Shown here: positions 15,431 to 23,470 of the stretch, in pieces | Layout of the letters: the number at the start of each line of letters is the position of its first letter | How positions within the stretch are numbered: position 1 is the stretch's first letter | Assembly (NCBI GenBank): GCA_017940255.1 | Contig: JAGAZB010000056.1 | Coordinates: 124,001-188,000 of the forward strand | Direction of reading: 5' to 3' | DNA: 64,000 bases | Source: Treponema sp. | GTDB taxonomy: Bacteria; Spirochaetota; Spirochaetia; Treponematales; Treponemataceae | Program-made: the position numbers and the translations under genes | The notes under the pieces: model-generated | Database searches by the model: none | What the model was told of the DNA's origin: nothing | What the model saw: only the letters and a program-made list of their open reading frames with translations

Positions 15431-17845
15431 TTATTTTTTATTAAAGAATGCTGCAAATGGATTGTAGTTCATTCCGTCATCGCTGCCAGAGTTGTAGCTA
15501 TTGCGGTTATCGCGGGCTGGGCGTGACTGTGAAGAAGAACCAGCATTTCCCGAAGCACCAGACTTCTTTACCACAATTACACGGCGGCCTGTGCCGCTGC
15601 CACCAGCACCTTCGCGAGGAGCTGAATTGTCGCGGCGGGCAGCGCTCTTCTGGCCGGTTCCTGCACGACTTGCGGCATCGCTCTTCAAAGAGAGGGCAAT
15701 GCGGCGGCGGTCGCGGTCAAGTTCAATAATAGTAAATTCATGAACATCACCTACTTTTACAACGTCCATTGGGTTTTCTACGAAGCTGTCTGAAAGTTCA
15801 CTCAGGTGAACAAGACCTGTTTCGTGAAGACCAATATCAACAAAGGCACCAAAATCTACTACGTTCTTGATTTTTCCAGTTACCTTCATACCTTCTTTGA
15901 GGTCTTCAAACTGAAGAACACCCTTCTGCATAATTGGTGCAGGATAGCCATCACGAGGGTCGCGGTTTGGCTTCTGAAGTTCATCTACAATGTCACGAAC
16001 TGTTGTTTCACCGATATTGTATTTTTCAGCAATCTTCTTAATCAAATCTGCAGGAACTTTTTCCTTTTTCTGAATATAAGGAAGAACTTCGCGGGCTGCG
16101 TCGTAGTTTTCAGGGTGAACCCAAGTGTTATCAAGCGGGTCAGAGCTTTCTGCAATCTTTAAGAAGCCGGCACACTGTTCAAAGGCTTTTGGTCCAAGTC
16201 CCGGAACGTTTTTAAGGTCTTCACGGCTCTTGATTTTTCCGTTCTGGTCGCGGTAGGCAACAATTTTCTTTGCAGTAGTTGAGTTAATACCAGAAACATA
16301 CTTCAAAAGTGAATAAGAAGCAGTATTGAGGTTTACACCAACGTTATTTACAACTGAACCAACAACTTCATCAAGCTGTTCAGCAAGCTTTTTCTGATTA
16401 ACATCATGCTGGTAAAGACCTACACCAATTGCCTTAGGGTCGATTTTAACAAGTTCTGAAAGAGGGTCCTGAAGGCGGCGGCCCATAGAAATGGCACCAC
16501 GGATTGTAAGGTCCAAATCTGGGAATTCTTCGCGGGCAATATCACTTGCCGAATAAACCGAAGCACCCGATTCATCAACCACTGTGTAAACAACGTCATT
16601 GTAATTATCACTTATAACCTTGCTTACAATTGCCTGAACTTCCTGCGAACCAGTTCCGTTACCAACTGCAACAACCTGAATATCATACTTGTCGATAGCG
16701 TCATTAATCATCTTGTATGAACCTTCTGGGTCTGTAACCTGGAAGAACTTAAAGTAACCAAGGTACTTACCAGTTTCATCAAGAGCGGCACACTTTGTAC
16801 CTGTACGGATACCAGGGTCAACACCAAGAACGCGGCTTCCCTTAATTGGCTGTGTCATCAAAAGGTTTTTGAGGTTTTCGCTGAAAATACCAATTCCGTG
16901 AACATCAGCTTCATCTGCTTCGTCGCTGCGGATTTCGCGAACAACAGCAGGAGAAAGAAGGCGAACAACTCCGTCTTCAATTGCGTCTTTATGATAGTTA
17001 TTGTGAATATCTGCACGGCGCTGTAAATCAGCTACTGCTGCATCTACAGCAACATCAATAGTAACTTCCAGGGCACCTTCGCGCTCGCCGCGGTTAATGG
17101 CAAGAATGCGGTGAGGTTTTACCTGGTTCAAAGGTTCGCTGTAATCCCAATACATTTTGTAAGTAGAAGTATTTTCTGCCACAGCAGCATCCTGACCTTC
17201 TGCAACAATTCCTTTTGTTTTGATTGTTCCAGTTCTCATATAAAGGTCGTGAACAGCCTCGCGGTTAGCAGTTTCCTGGCTGACACGCTCTGCAATAATA
17301 TCTTTTGCACCAGCAAGTGCATCAGCGGCAGTTTCCACGTTCAAAGCAGGGTCTTCATTATCAGTTTTGATAAACTTTTCAGCTTCTTTTTCAACCGCGC
17401 CATCGTCATTATCAGCAAGAATAAAATCAGCCAATGGTTCAAGTCCCTTTTCTGCGGCAACCATACCACGAGTCTTCTTCTTTTTCTTGAATGGAGCCCA
17501 AAGATCTTCAAGGGCAGTCATTGTTGTTGCTGACATAATTGCGTTATAAAGAGTTTCTGTAAGTTTTCCCTGAGCAAAAACACCTTTTACGATTTCAAGA
17601 CGGCGGTCTTCCAGGTTGTGATATGATTTATAAAGATGATCACAGTCGCGAACCTGTACTTCATCAAGATTGTCATGCTTTTCCTTGCGGTAACGGCTGA
17701 TAAAAGGGATTGTACAGCCTTCTTCAACCAGGCTGATAACAGCAGAAACCTGCTGCACGCGGATATTCAATTCCTCCGCGATTTTTTTCATAATTTCCAC
17801 TTCATTAACAGAAAGTGCGTCAATTGATTCTTGTGTAAATTCCAT
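15431..17845 (-). CDS. tex: Tex-family transcription accessory/RNA-binding protein
   Basis: An 804-residue cytosolic nucleic-acid-binding protein found in nearly all bacteria and implicated in transcription and RNA metabolism. Domains in order: helical Tex N-terminal region with TIPFISRYRKEKHDNLDEVQ; a YqgF/RNase H-like domain (RVLGVDPGIRTGTKCAALDE, with later VVDESGASVYSAS); helix-hairpin-helix motifs (YVSGINSTTAKKIVAYRDQ, NVPGLGPKAFEQCAGF); and an S1 RNA-binding domain (GMKVTGKIKNVVDFGAFVDI). The C-terminal tail of about 70 residues is Gly/Ser/Arg-rich and likely unstructured. Slightly longer than the usual 720-780 residues because of that tail. The ATG has no ribosome site of its own; the only good one lies upstream of a 4-codon mini-frame. 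Confidence 0.96.
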   Translation of the reverse strand: MEFTQESIDALSVNEVEIMKKIAEELNIRVQQVSAVISLVEEGCTIPFISRYRKEKHDNLDEVQVRDCDHLYKSYHNLEDRRLEIVKGVFAQGKLTETLYNAIMSATTMTALEDLWAPFKKKKKTRGMVAAEKGLEPLADFILADNDDGAVEKEAEKFIKTDNEDPALNVETAADALAGAKDIIAERVSQETANREAVHDLYMRTGTIKTKGIVAEGQDAAVAENTSTYKMYWDYSEPLNQVKPHRILAINRGEREGALEVTIDVAVDAAVADLQRRADIHNNYHKDAIEDGVVRLLSPAVVREIRSDEADEADVHGIGIFSENLKNLLMTQPIKGSRVLGVDPGIRTGTKCAALDETGKYLGYFKFFQVTDPEGSYKMINDAIDKYDIQVVAVGNGTGSQEVQAIVSKVISDNYNDVVYTVVDESGASVYSASDIAREEFPDLDLTIRGAISMGRRLQDPLSELVKIDPKAIGVGLYQHDVNQKKLAEQLDEVVGSVVNNVGVNLNTASYSLLKYVSGINSTTAKKIVAYRDQNGKIKSREDLKNVPGLGPKAFEQCAGFLKIAESSDPLDNTWVHPENYDAAREVLPYIQKKEKVPADLIKKIAEKYNIGETTVRDIVDELQKPNRDPRDGYPAPIMQKGVLQFEDLKEGMKVTGKIKNVVDFGAFVDIGLHETGLVHLSELSDSFVENPMDVVKVGDVHEFTIIELDRDRRRIALSLKSDAASRAGTGQKSAARRDNSAPREGAGGSGTGRRVIVVKKSGASGNAGSSSQSRPARDNRNSYNSGSDDGMNYNPFAAFFNKK

Positions 17846-17851
17846 AGTTTT

Positions 17852-17866
17852 TTAATTCTGCCCCAT
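17852..17866 (-). other. Four-codon leader frame ahead of tex
   Basis: AAGGA, a 6-nt gap, then ATG GGG CAG AAT TAA, followed 6 nt later by the tex ATG in the same frame. The only recognisable Shine-Dalgarno upstream of tex therefore serves this mini-frame. It could be a true leader cistron coupled to tex, or the trace of a start-proximal nonsense mutation bypassed by the downstream ATG. Confidence 0.35.
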
Positions 17867-17951
17867 GGCAGTTCCTTATTTTAAAATTGTGGAGTAATTT
17901 TAGTAAAAAAGCGAAGATTTGGGAATAGATTAAATAAGTTAAAGAGAAGAA

Positions 17952-18842
17952 TTAAATGAATGATTCCGAATCATCAATTTCATTCAAATCTCCAACGTCA
18001 CTCATTTCTATGCGTTTATACAACTGATTTAAGAGATTTGTGCAGTTTGATGCCATCAGTTTATAGATATTTGGAATGAGCAGCTGATTTATACGCTGAT
18101 CAAGACCATTTGCTCCAGTAGAATTCACAAAGGCAAATACCATAAGAGACTGATATTCCAGAGGACGTTCCATGATTAAAACGGCATCTGAGCGGAACAT
18201 AAAGCCGCGGATATTAAAATGGAAGTCGGCAATTTTTTCGTAAAGCTGCACCTTAAAATTATTATCTGGACTGATAATAGAAAAATGCGAAAGACTTATG
18301 TCCTGCAGCACACCGGTATGAGCAGCACCATTGTGATTACAGGTAAAGGTACAGGCATTTGTACACAAAGCACGAATGTTTTTTCGTCTTCCCTGAGCCT
18401 GATTTGCATAAAGAATTTTTTCTATCAGTTCGAAATTCTGTTTTTTCTGATATTCAAGCTGAATACAACCACACTGAACGCCCATATCGTACAGGTATTT
18501 GTGTTCAAGACGGAGTTTTTCTTCCTTTGCCTGGCGTTTTGTATAAAGAATGCCTACAGAAGCTTGATTTCCATAACTATCAATTACAGTTTTTATGTAA
18601 TTTGCCCAATCAAAATCGGGAATGTTGTAATCAATATTAAAAAAGATGATTACATCACGGAAAAGAGATAAAATAACATCTACTTTTTTTTCGATTCTTA
18701 TTCTTTTATCGTTTTCAACAAAGTAGCATTCATATCCAAGGGCAAAATAATCTTCCAAATATGTCTCTGGAATTAAGGATGTATCTGGTGCTACAAAAAA
18801 GGTCTTGCGACCTGTCACAATCTCTTTAACAGAAATTCCCAA
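17952..18842 (-). CDS. PilZ-domain protein
   Basis: A 296-residue cytosolic protein. The N-terminal half (1-140) looks like a receiver-like or unknown alpha/beta region (DVIIFFNIDYNIPDFDW). The C-terminal half resembles PilZ: an R-R-x-x-x-R type start (GRRKNIRALCTNACTFTC), then GVLQDISLSHFSI in place of the canonical D/N-x-S-x-x-G; the glycine is not evident. PilZ domains bind cyclic di-GMP and in spirochaetes act in motility and virulence, but the degenerate motif leaves binding uncertain. Translation starts at TTG (18842) with GAGG 7 nt upstream; the promoter is at 18864-18892. Confidence 0.62.
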   Translation of the reverse strand: MGISVKEIVTGRKTFFVAPDTSLIPETYLEDYFALGYECYFVENDKRIRIEKKVDVILSLFRDVIIFFNIDYNIPDFDWANYIKTVIDSYGNQASVGILYTKRQAKEEKLRLEHKYLYDMGVQCGCIQLEYQKKQNFELIEKILYANQAQGRRKNIRALCTNACTFTCNHNGAAHTGVLQDISLSHFSIISPDNNFKVQLYEKIADFHFNIRGFMFRSDAVLIMERPLEYQSLMVFAFVNSTGANGLDQRINQLLIPNIYKLMASNCTNLLNQLYKRIEMSDVGDLNEIDDSESFI

Positions 18843-18863
18843 TTCAAAACCTCGTCCTTAATA

Positions 18864-18892
18864 ATTATCACTTGAAAAGTGAAAAAAAACAA
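18864..18892 (-). promoter_or_regulatory. Promoter of the PilZ-domain gene
   Basis: Minus-strand TTGTTT (18892-18887), a 17-nt spacer, and GATAAT (18869-18864). The small dyad CACTT-GAA-AAGTG lies in the spacer. Confidence 0.6.
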
Positions 18893-18926
18893 GTGCTTTA
18901 AGTAATTTTAAATTTTAAATAAAAGC

Positions 18927-20156
18927 CTAAATAAAATGCTGGATTGTATGATGTTCAATTGTCTTGGTTTTTACAGAAACAATATAGCTGCCAAACATAG
19001 CAGTTGCTGTATCAAACAAAGCGGCAAAAGAACACATAATCATAGAAGCAGGCTGCAAGAGAAGGAAGCTTGTTTCAAATCCCTTGGCATATTTATCACA
19101 AAGAATTGTAAGCAGAATAAATGAACCACCGGTTGGAAGTCCTCCAAGCAGGAAGGAAAGTCCGAAAGAAAGTCCAAAAATCCAGAGAATATCTGTAAAT
19201 GGGATGCTCAAACTTGAATAAGAACGCCAGATTAAAATGAAGGAAATTGATGCTGTAAGGGCAGAACCTCCGCGGGCAAAAATAGAAAAAAGCGGATAAG
19301 TAAAACCACGGCAGCGTCTTCTGATTCCAAGACTTTCGCGGGCATGACGGTAATTTAATGGAAGAGAGACATTTGAATCTGCTGTGAAGAATGAAAAAAT
19401 GAGCGACGCAAGAGAAGCGTAAAGCACTCTGTAAGGGTGCGGGTCATGACAAACAAAATGAATGATGACAGGATAAATAATTCCCACAACAATAATGAAG
19501 TCAACGAGGAACATTATAATCATTGGAGTGTAAATTCCAGGAGCAATAACATCACGGAATTTTACAATCCAGCAGCAGGTAATCATCACTGCACAAACTG
19601 CTAAGATTTCTGTAAAGAAGTTTGCAATTGCGTAGAAAAGTTTAGATGCTGAATCTGCAAAAGTGTAAAGAGGCTTAAAAGTTATTTCTTCAGAAGAACT
19701 TTCCCAGCCAATCAAAAATGCAAAAACTATAGGCACAAGCAGGAAAGAACCTTCCAGAATTGCAGAAAAGGCAGATTCCGGAAAAAGAGAAAACAGCATG
19801 TCTTTTACGCTGATTTTATAAATATCAGATGCAACATCAACTGTAATAGGAATGCGGGGAAGTTTTACAAGCAGAATAGAAATCATTCCGACGGCTGTAA
19901 GCAAAAGTGAAGAAAGAATGATGATTGAAAATGTCCAGCCGGCAGTGCGCCAGAGAAGTTTTGAATTTCTGAGATTATTTAATGCAACTATAGCTGTAAA
20001 GAAAACTAAAGGTAGAACAATATATCTGCCCATTCGAATAAACAAATCAGACAGGAAAGAAACAAAACTAAAAAAAGCAGCGTTATCAGTTGGTAAGAGG
20101 AATGCAGCAAGCACACCCAGTGCCACGCCAATAAGATATTTTATCCATACTTTCAT
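18927..20156 (-). CDS. Dicarboxylate/amino acid:cation symporter (SDF/DAACS family)
   Basis: A 409-residue inner-membrane transporter with about eight hydrophobic segments plus re-entrant loops. Signature regions are present: the serine-rich re-entrant loop analogue (FFTADSNVSLPLNYRHA), FARGGSALTASISFILIW, FGLSFLLGGLPTGGSFILL, and AALFDTATAMFGSYIVS in place of the usual NxxD-containing TM8. Family members import glutamate, aspartate, C4-dicarboxylates or serine/threonine with Na+ or H+. The substrate motif is divergent, so specificity is open. It diverges from the gene at 20214 across a shared 14-bp palindrome. A TATACT box (20164-20169) ends 7 nt before its ATG and there is no ribosome site. 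Confidence 0.82.
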   Translation of the reverse strand: MKVWIKYLIGVALGVLAAFLLPTDNAAFFSFVSFLSDLFIRMGRYIVLPLVFFTAIVALNNLRNSKLLWRTAGWTFSIIILSSLLLTAVGMISILLVKLPRIPITVDVASDIYKISVKDMLFSLFPESAFSAILEGSFLLVPIVFAFLIGWESSSEEITFKPLYTFADSASKLFYAIANFFTEILAVCAVMITCCWIVKFRDVIAPGIYTPMIIMFLVDFIIVVGIIYPVIIHFVCHDPHPYRVLYASLASLIFSFFTADSNVSLPLNYRHARESLGIRRRCRGFTYPLFSIFARGGSALTASISFILIWRSYSSLSIPFTDILWIFGLSFGLSFLLGGLPTGGSFILLTILCDKYAKGFETSFLLLQPASMIMCSFAALFDTATAMFGSYIVSVKTKTIEHHTIQHFI

Positions 20157-20163
20157 GTTGATG

Positions 20164-20206
20164 AGTATATCATACTCTGGATTGACATTCCAGAGTATGA
20201 TATAAT
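20164..20206. promoter_or_regulatory. Divergent promoters sharing a perfect 14-bp palindromic operator
   Basis: TATCATACTCTGGA (20168-20181), a 7-nt spacer TTGACAT, and its exact complement (20189-20202). The outer edges overlap two outward-facing -10 boxes: TATAAT at 20201-20206 (plus, 7 nt before the ATG at 20214) and TATACT at 20164-20169 (minus, 7 nt before the ATG at 20156). A dimeric regulator bound here would cover both promoters. Confidence 0.7.
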
Positions 20207-20213
20207 TTGAACC

Positions 20214-20942
20214 ATGCCTAACACAGTGGTTATTGGAAAAGATTTACCAGACGGTCTGGATTTTGTAAAAGCCATAGCTGGAATTGACCGTACAGTTTTT
20301 ACCTGCATGAAAACAGAAGCCGATACAGTTAATTTTGAATCTCAGAATATTTTTGGTTCAACCTGGAATAAGGGCTCTGCTGTTTCTGCCTATTCTTTTT
20401 TTATAAAAGCCGAAACAAAACTACAGAAAATAAATGAAGTAATCTTCTATTTTGATACAAGTTATTTCTGTTCAAAATTTGATTCAGAAAGAACTGATGA
20501 AATTGCAGCCGGCCTTGATTCAATGGTGAACGCTTATCTTTATGCCAGCGGCGAACTTTTAAAACGACTTGAACAAACCCGCGAAAAAACTGTGGTCACT
20601 TTTTTGCTGAGGGAGTATCCTTCAAAGCATGAAATGTTGCTTGCAAAAACTCCAGGAGGAGCACCTGCAAGCACAATTGTAAGTGCTGCCCAGGCAGCCT
20701 TCATCTCTCTTGCCGAAAGTTTTTCTACAAATGTTACAGAAAAGAACTACCTTTCAGTTATCCTTGCCCGTTGCAATCAGGCAAATGAACTGTATAAATC
20801 CGAATATTCAATTGCGAAATGGGTAAGTGAATCTATGGATGCAATTGCCAGTCAGAAAAATGTTCAGACCTTAAAACAGGCCACCACCTGGAATAAAGTG
20901 GGCTCAAAACTTCAGGGCGGTTTTACGCTCTTTTCGCGCTAA
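20214..20942 (+). CDS. Conserved-looking protein of unknown function (possible degenerate SDR fold)
   Basis: A 242-residue soluble protein with no signal peptide. I do not recognise the family. Some spacing recalls short-chain dehydrogenases (a hydrophobic strand INEVIFYFDTS, then GLDSMVNAYLYASGELLKRL, then SAAQAAFISLAESFS), but neither the TGxxxGxG cofactor loop nor the YxxxK catalytic pair is present, so an enzymatic role is doubtful. It is co-oriented with the MgtC-like gene 19 nt downstream and probably in operon with it. There is no ribosome site; TATAAT lies 7 nt before the ATG. The shared palindromic operator suggests co-regulation with the divergent symporter. Confidence 0.6.
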   Translation: MPNTVVIGKDLPDGLDFVKAIAGIDRTVFTCMKTEADTVNFESQNIFGSTWNKGSAVSAYSFFIKAETKLQKINEVIFYFDTSYFCSKFDSERTDEIAAGLDSMVNAYLYASGELLKRLEQTREKTVVTFLLREYPSKHEMLLAKTPGGAPASTIVSAAQAAFISLAESFSTNVTEKNYLSVILARCNQANELYKSEYSIAKWVSESMDAIASQKNVQTLKQATTWNKVGSKLQGGFTLFSR

Positions 20943-20961
20943 ATAAACCGGAGGCCTAAAT

Positions 20962-21627
20962 ATGTCAGTAAAAGAATACATAATCCGTTTTGCTCTGGCT
21001 CTGGTCCTGAGTTTTATGATGGGCCTGGAAAGAAAATCGCATCAGAATACAGTTGGAATTAGAACTCTGGTTCTTATGGGCATCTCTTCTGCAATGCTTT
21101 CCATGCTTTCTGTTCACATGGCTTCCGTGCCGGAAGTGGAAGGTGATCCAACCAGAATTGCGGCCGGCGTTATAACTGGAATTGGGTTCTTGGGCGGAGG
21201 AGCCATCTTAAAACAAGGCCTCAATATCCGGGGACTGACAACTGCTGCCATAATTTTTACTACATCGGCAATTGGAATGTCTTGCGGTGCCGGCCTTTAT
21301 ATTCCTGCGGCAATCACTTTTGGAATCACAATGCTCACCCTGTTTACGATGGACAAATTCGAAAAGAAAATGTTCCCTGCTTCAAAAACAAAGAATGTGC
21401 TTCTTGTTGTAGACTGGGATAATCTTAATCAGGATAAAGTGCACGAAATAATGCGTTTTCACGGAATGATTATTCATGATATGAGTATTAAATATCACAC
21501 AGAAGACAATACGGCAGAACTTTCTTATACCGTAAAAACTCCAGACAAAATGAATACAATTCAGCTTGTAGAAGATTTTAGGGAACAGATAACTGGCTTA
21601 AAAGAATTTAGAGTTGGTGACAGATAA
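20962..21627 (+). CDS. MgtC/SapB family membrane protein
   Basis: A 221-residue inner-membrane protein. The hydrophobic N-terminal domain carries family motifs: LVLSFMMGLERKSH, VGIRTLVLMGISSAML, DPTRIAAGVITGIGFLGGGAI, and IRGLTTAAIIFTTSAIGMSCGAG. The C-terminal domain after residue 145 is cytosolic and ACT-like (LLVVDWDNLNQDKVHEIMRFHG). MgtC proteins are linked to survival at low magnesium and inside hosts; a transport role is not established for the family. GGAGG lies 8 nt upstream of the ATG. It is the last gene of a two-gene unit and is followed by a terminator shared with the convergent gene. Confidence 0.88.
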   Translation: MSVKEYIIRFALALVLSFMMGLERKSHQNTVGIRTLVLMGISSAMLSMLSVHMASVPEVEGDPTRIAAGVITGIGFLGGGAILKQGLNIRGLTTAAIIFTTSAIGMSCGAGLYIPAAITFGITMLTLFTMDKFEKKMFPASKTKNVLLVVDWDNLNQDKVHEIMRFHGMIIHDMSIKYHTEDNTAELSYTVKTPDKMNTIQLVEDFREQITGLKEFRVGDR

Positions 21628-21630
21628 AAA

Positions 21631-21653
21631 AAAGCCCGGATAAACCGAGCTTT
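21631..21653. terminator. Bidirectional terminator between convergent genes
   Basis: AAAGCCCGG, loop ATAAA, CCGAGCTTT with one mismatch. On the minus strand it is followed by eight T residues, making a good terminator for the CBM48 gene; on the plus strand it closes the MgtC gene. Confidence 0.75.
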
Positions 21654-21659
21654 GCTATT

Positions 21660-21974
21660 TTATTTAGATGTTACAACAACAGAGTTATCTGCGTTACTGA
21701 ATGGAGCTGGAATGTATTTATCAGCCTTCCAGTCATTTTCCCAGCGAGTTCCGTCCAAAAGATATCTGAACTGATACTCTCTATTCATTTGCAATTCAAG
21801 AGTTACAGAAAAAGAACCATCTTTTGCTGGCTTAAGAGGAGTATCTGTACTGCTCCAGCTATTGAAATCACCTGCAATATTCACGGTTTTAGCACCCTGT
21901 GCAGCTTCTTTAGAAACAGTAAAAGTTACCTTGCAGATACCTTTGTCTGCAGAAAATGATTTTTTTAAAGACAT
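21660..21974 (-). CDS. Stand-alone CBM48/AMPK-type glycogen-binding domain protein
   Basis: A 104-residue single-domain protein. The glycogen-binding early-set domain is recognisable: ARTVNIAGDFN-type strand (AKTVNIAGDFNSWSSTDTPL), then KDGSFSVTLELQMNREYQFRYL and DGTRWENDWKADKY, matching the pattern in branching enzymes and AMPK beta subunits. No catalytic domain is attached. It may recruit a partner to glycogen or starch, but this is inference. GGAG precedes the ATG at 21974 by 6 nt; an in-frame TTG at 21986 overlaps that site. It ends at the shared terminator and is transcribed alone. Confidence 0.82.
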   Translation of the reverse strand: MSLKKSFSADKGICKVTFTVSKEAAQGAKTVNIAGDFNSWSSTDTPLKPAKDGSFSVTLELQMNREYQFRYLLDGTRWENDWKADKYIPAPFSNADNSVVVTSK

Positions 21975-22091
21975 TTGATTCTCCAACCGAATTGTTATTC
22001 TATAAAAATATTGAATTTTTAATTTTTATGCAATATATTATAGACGATTTATAACTATATACAAGATGTTATAAGGGATTTTACCTATATC

Positions 22092-22166
22092 TTCCGCCGA
22101 TTTATCCAACTTGCAGGGCGGGGTTCGCCTCGTATGAGGGGAAAATTCATGCTAAAGAGGAGGCTC
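22092..22166 (+). promoter_or_regulatory. SAM-II/SAM-V-class riboswitch candidate upstream of metK
   Basis: P1 is CCGCC (22094-22098) pairing with GGCGG (22117-22121). Its loop reads GATTTATCC then CTTGCAG, matching the SAM-II signature as I remember it (GATTT-A/G, then TTGCAG before the P1 3' strand). The 3' element ATGCTAAAGAGGAGG (22149-22163) matches the conserved GCTAAA run and includes the metK Shine-Dalgarno, so ligand binding would hide the ribosome site. An additional CCTC-GTAT-GAGG hairpin (22128-22139) is inserted between the two. Its position before the SAM synthetase gene supports SAM sensing. No alignment was run. Confidence 0.62.
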
Positions 22167-22169
22167 AAT

Positions 22170-23384
22170 ATGAGTGCTATCTTAACAAACAAATCAAAAA
22201 AATATCTTTTTACTTCTGAATCAGTTGGCGAAGGCCATCCAGACAAACTTTGTGACCAGATTTCTGACGCAATTCTTGACTACTGTCTGACCCTTGATCC
22301 AAACGCACACGTTGCCTGCGAAACTTTTTCTACAACAAACTTTATTCTTGTTGGTGGTGAAATTGGTTTCCAGGATAAATCTGTAGACCTGGATGCCTTT
22401 AACAGGGAAGTTGAAAAAATTGCCCGCGGAGTTGCACTGGATATTGGCTATAACTCTCCGGAAGTTGGTCTTGACGGCGCACACTGTATTTTTGAAAACC
22501 GTCTTCACGCTCAGTCGGCTGATATTAATCAGGGCGTTGTTGGAAGCGGTCTGGCTGAATACGAAGGTCAGCAGGGTGCAGGAGACCAGGGAATGATGTT
22601 CGGTTTTGCCTGCAACGAAACTCCAAGCCTTATGCCGGCTCCTGTTTATTATTCTCATCAGATTCTTTTGCGCGCCCATGAACTGCGCCACAGCGGAAAA
22701 ATCAAATGGCTGCGTCCTGATGCAAAAAGTCAGGTGACAATTGAATATGATGAAAACCACAAGCCTCTTCGCATTGATGCAATTGTTGTTTCTCATCAGC
22801 ATGACGACAAAGTTAGCCGCGAAGAACTTGAAAAGACAATCAAAGAAGAGATTATCAAGCCTGTTCTTGAACCAACTGGTCTGCTTGATGAAAATACAAA
22901 GTTCTACATTAACCCAACAGGACGCTTTGTAACTGGAGGCCCGGATGGAGACGCTGGCCTTACAGGACGCAAGATTATTGTAGATACTTACGGCGGAATG
23001 GGACGCCATGGTGGTGGTGCTTTCAGCGGAAAGGATCCTTCTAAGGTAGACCGTTCGGCTGCTTACATGGCCCGCTACATTGCAAAGAATATTGTTGCAG
23101 CTCAGCTTGCAGACCGAGCCGAAGTAGAGCTTGCTTATGCAATTGGAGTTCCATTCCCAGTTTCTATTATGATTGATACTTTCGGTACAGAAAAAGTTGC
23201 CGTAAGCAAGATTGAAGAAGCTGTAAAGAAGGTTTTTGACTGCACACCTGCTGGAATTACTAAGACACTGAACCTTAAGCAGCCAATCTACCGTAAAACT
23301 GCAAGCTACGGACACTTTGGCCGAGAAGGCTTCCCTTGGGAAAAAACAGACAAGGTAGAAGAGCTTAAAGCTGCCGTAAAATAG
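22170..23384 (+). CDS. metK: S-adenosylmethionine synthetase
   Basis: A 404-residue cytosolic enzyme that makes SAM from methionine and ATP. Signatures present: [20 protein letters not shown] near the N-terminus (ATP and Mg2+ site), [16 protein letters not shown] (methionine/ATP loop), [18 protein letters not shown], and [20 protein letters not shown] (P-loop). Length is normal. I start at 22170, which has AGAGGAGG 7 nt upstream; an in-frame ATG at 22134 lies inside the putative riboswitch and would add 12 unrelated residues. A CTTGA-loop repeat with a T-tract terminates it. Confidence 0.97.
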   Translation: MSAILTNKSKKYLFTSESVGEGHPDKLCDQISDAILDYCLTLDPNAHVACETFSTTNFILVGGEIGFQDKSVDLDAFNREVEKIARGVALDIGYNSPEVGLDGAHCIFENRLHAQSADINQGVVGSGLAEYEGQQGAGDQGMMFGFACNETPSLMPAPVYYSHQILLRAHELRHSGKIKWLRPDAKSQVTIEYDENHKPLRIDAIVVSHQHDDKVSREELEKTIKEEIIKPVLEPTGLLDENTKFYINPTGRFVTGGPDGDAGLTGRKIIVDTYGGMGRHGGGAFSGKDPSKVDRSAAYMARYIAKNIVAAQLADRAEVELAYAIGVPFPVSIMIDTFGTEKVAVSKIEEAVKKVFDCTPAGITKTLNLKQPIYRKTASYGHFGREGFPWEKTDKVEELKAAVK

Positions 23385-23387
23385 ATG

Positions 23388-23466
23388 TCCGGGGCAAGAT
23401 GTCCGGGTCAAGCCCGAACATGACACTAGCTGTCATTGCCCGGCTTGACCGGGCAATCTCTTTTTT
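23388..23466 (+). repeat. CTTGA-loop palindromic repeat pair, doubling as the metK terminator
   Basis: The first hairpin is TGTCCGGG-TCAAG-CCCGAACA at about 23400-23420. The second, ATTGCCCGG-CTTGA-CCGGGCAAT (23435-23457), has a perfect 9-bp stem and is followed by CTCTTTTTT. It belongs to the same family as 11684-11741 and 32495-32592. A reading frame that extends nth upstream through this repeat would be spurious. Confidence 0.8.
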
Positions 23467-23470
23467 AATT

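Noticed and set aside
22134..22169. metK start at 22134
   Set aside because: This ATG lies inside the putative riboswitch and has no ribosome site; the ATG at 22170 has AGAGGAGG.
22221..23426. 401-codon minus-strand reading frame over metK
   Set aside because: It is antisense to metK, begins inside a palindromic repeat, and its protein is a Ser/Cys/Asn-rich mirror with no domain.
23399..23470. Upstream extension of nth to 23399
   Set aside because: The added residues are a translation of the CTTGA-loop repeat (VIARLDRAI), and the Nth family starts at about the ATG at 23471.
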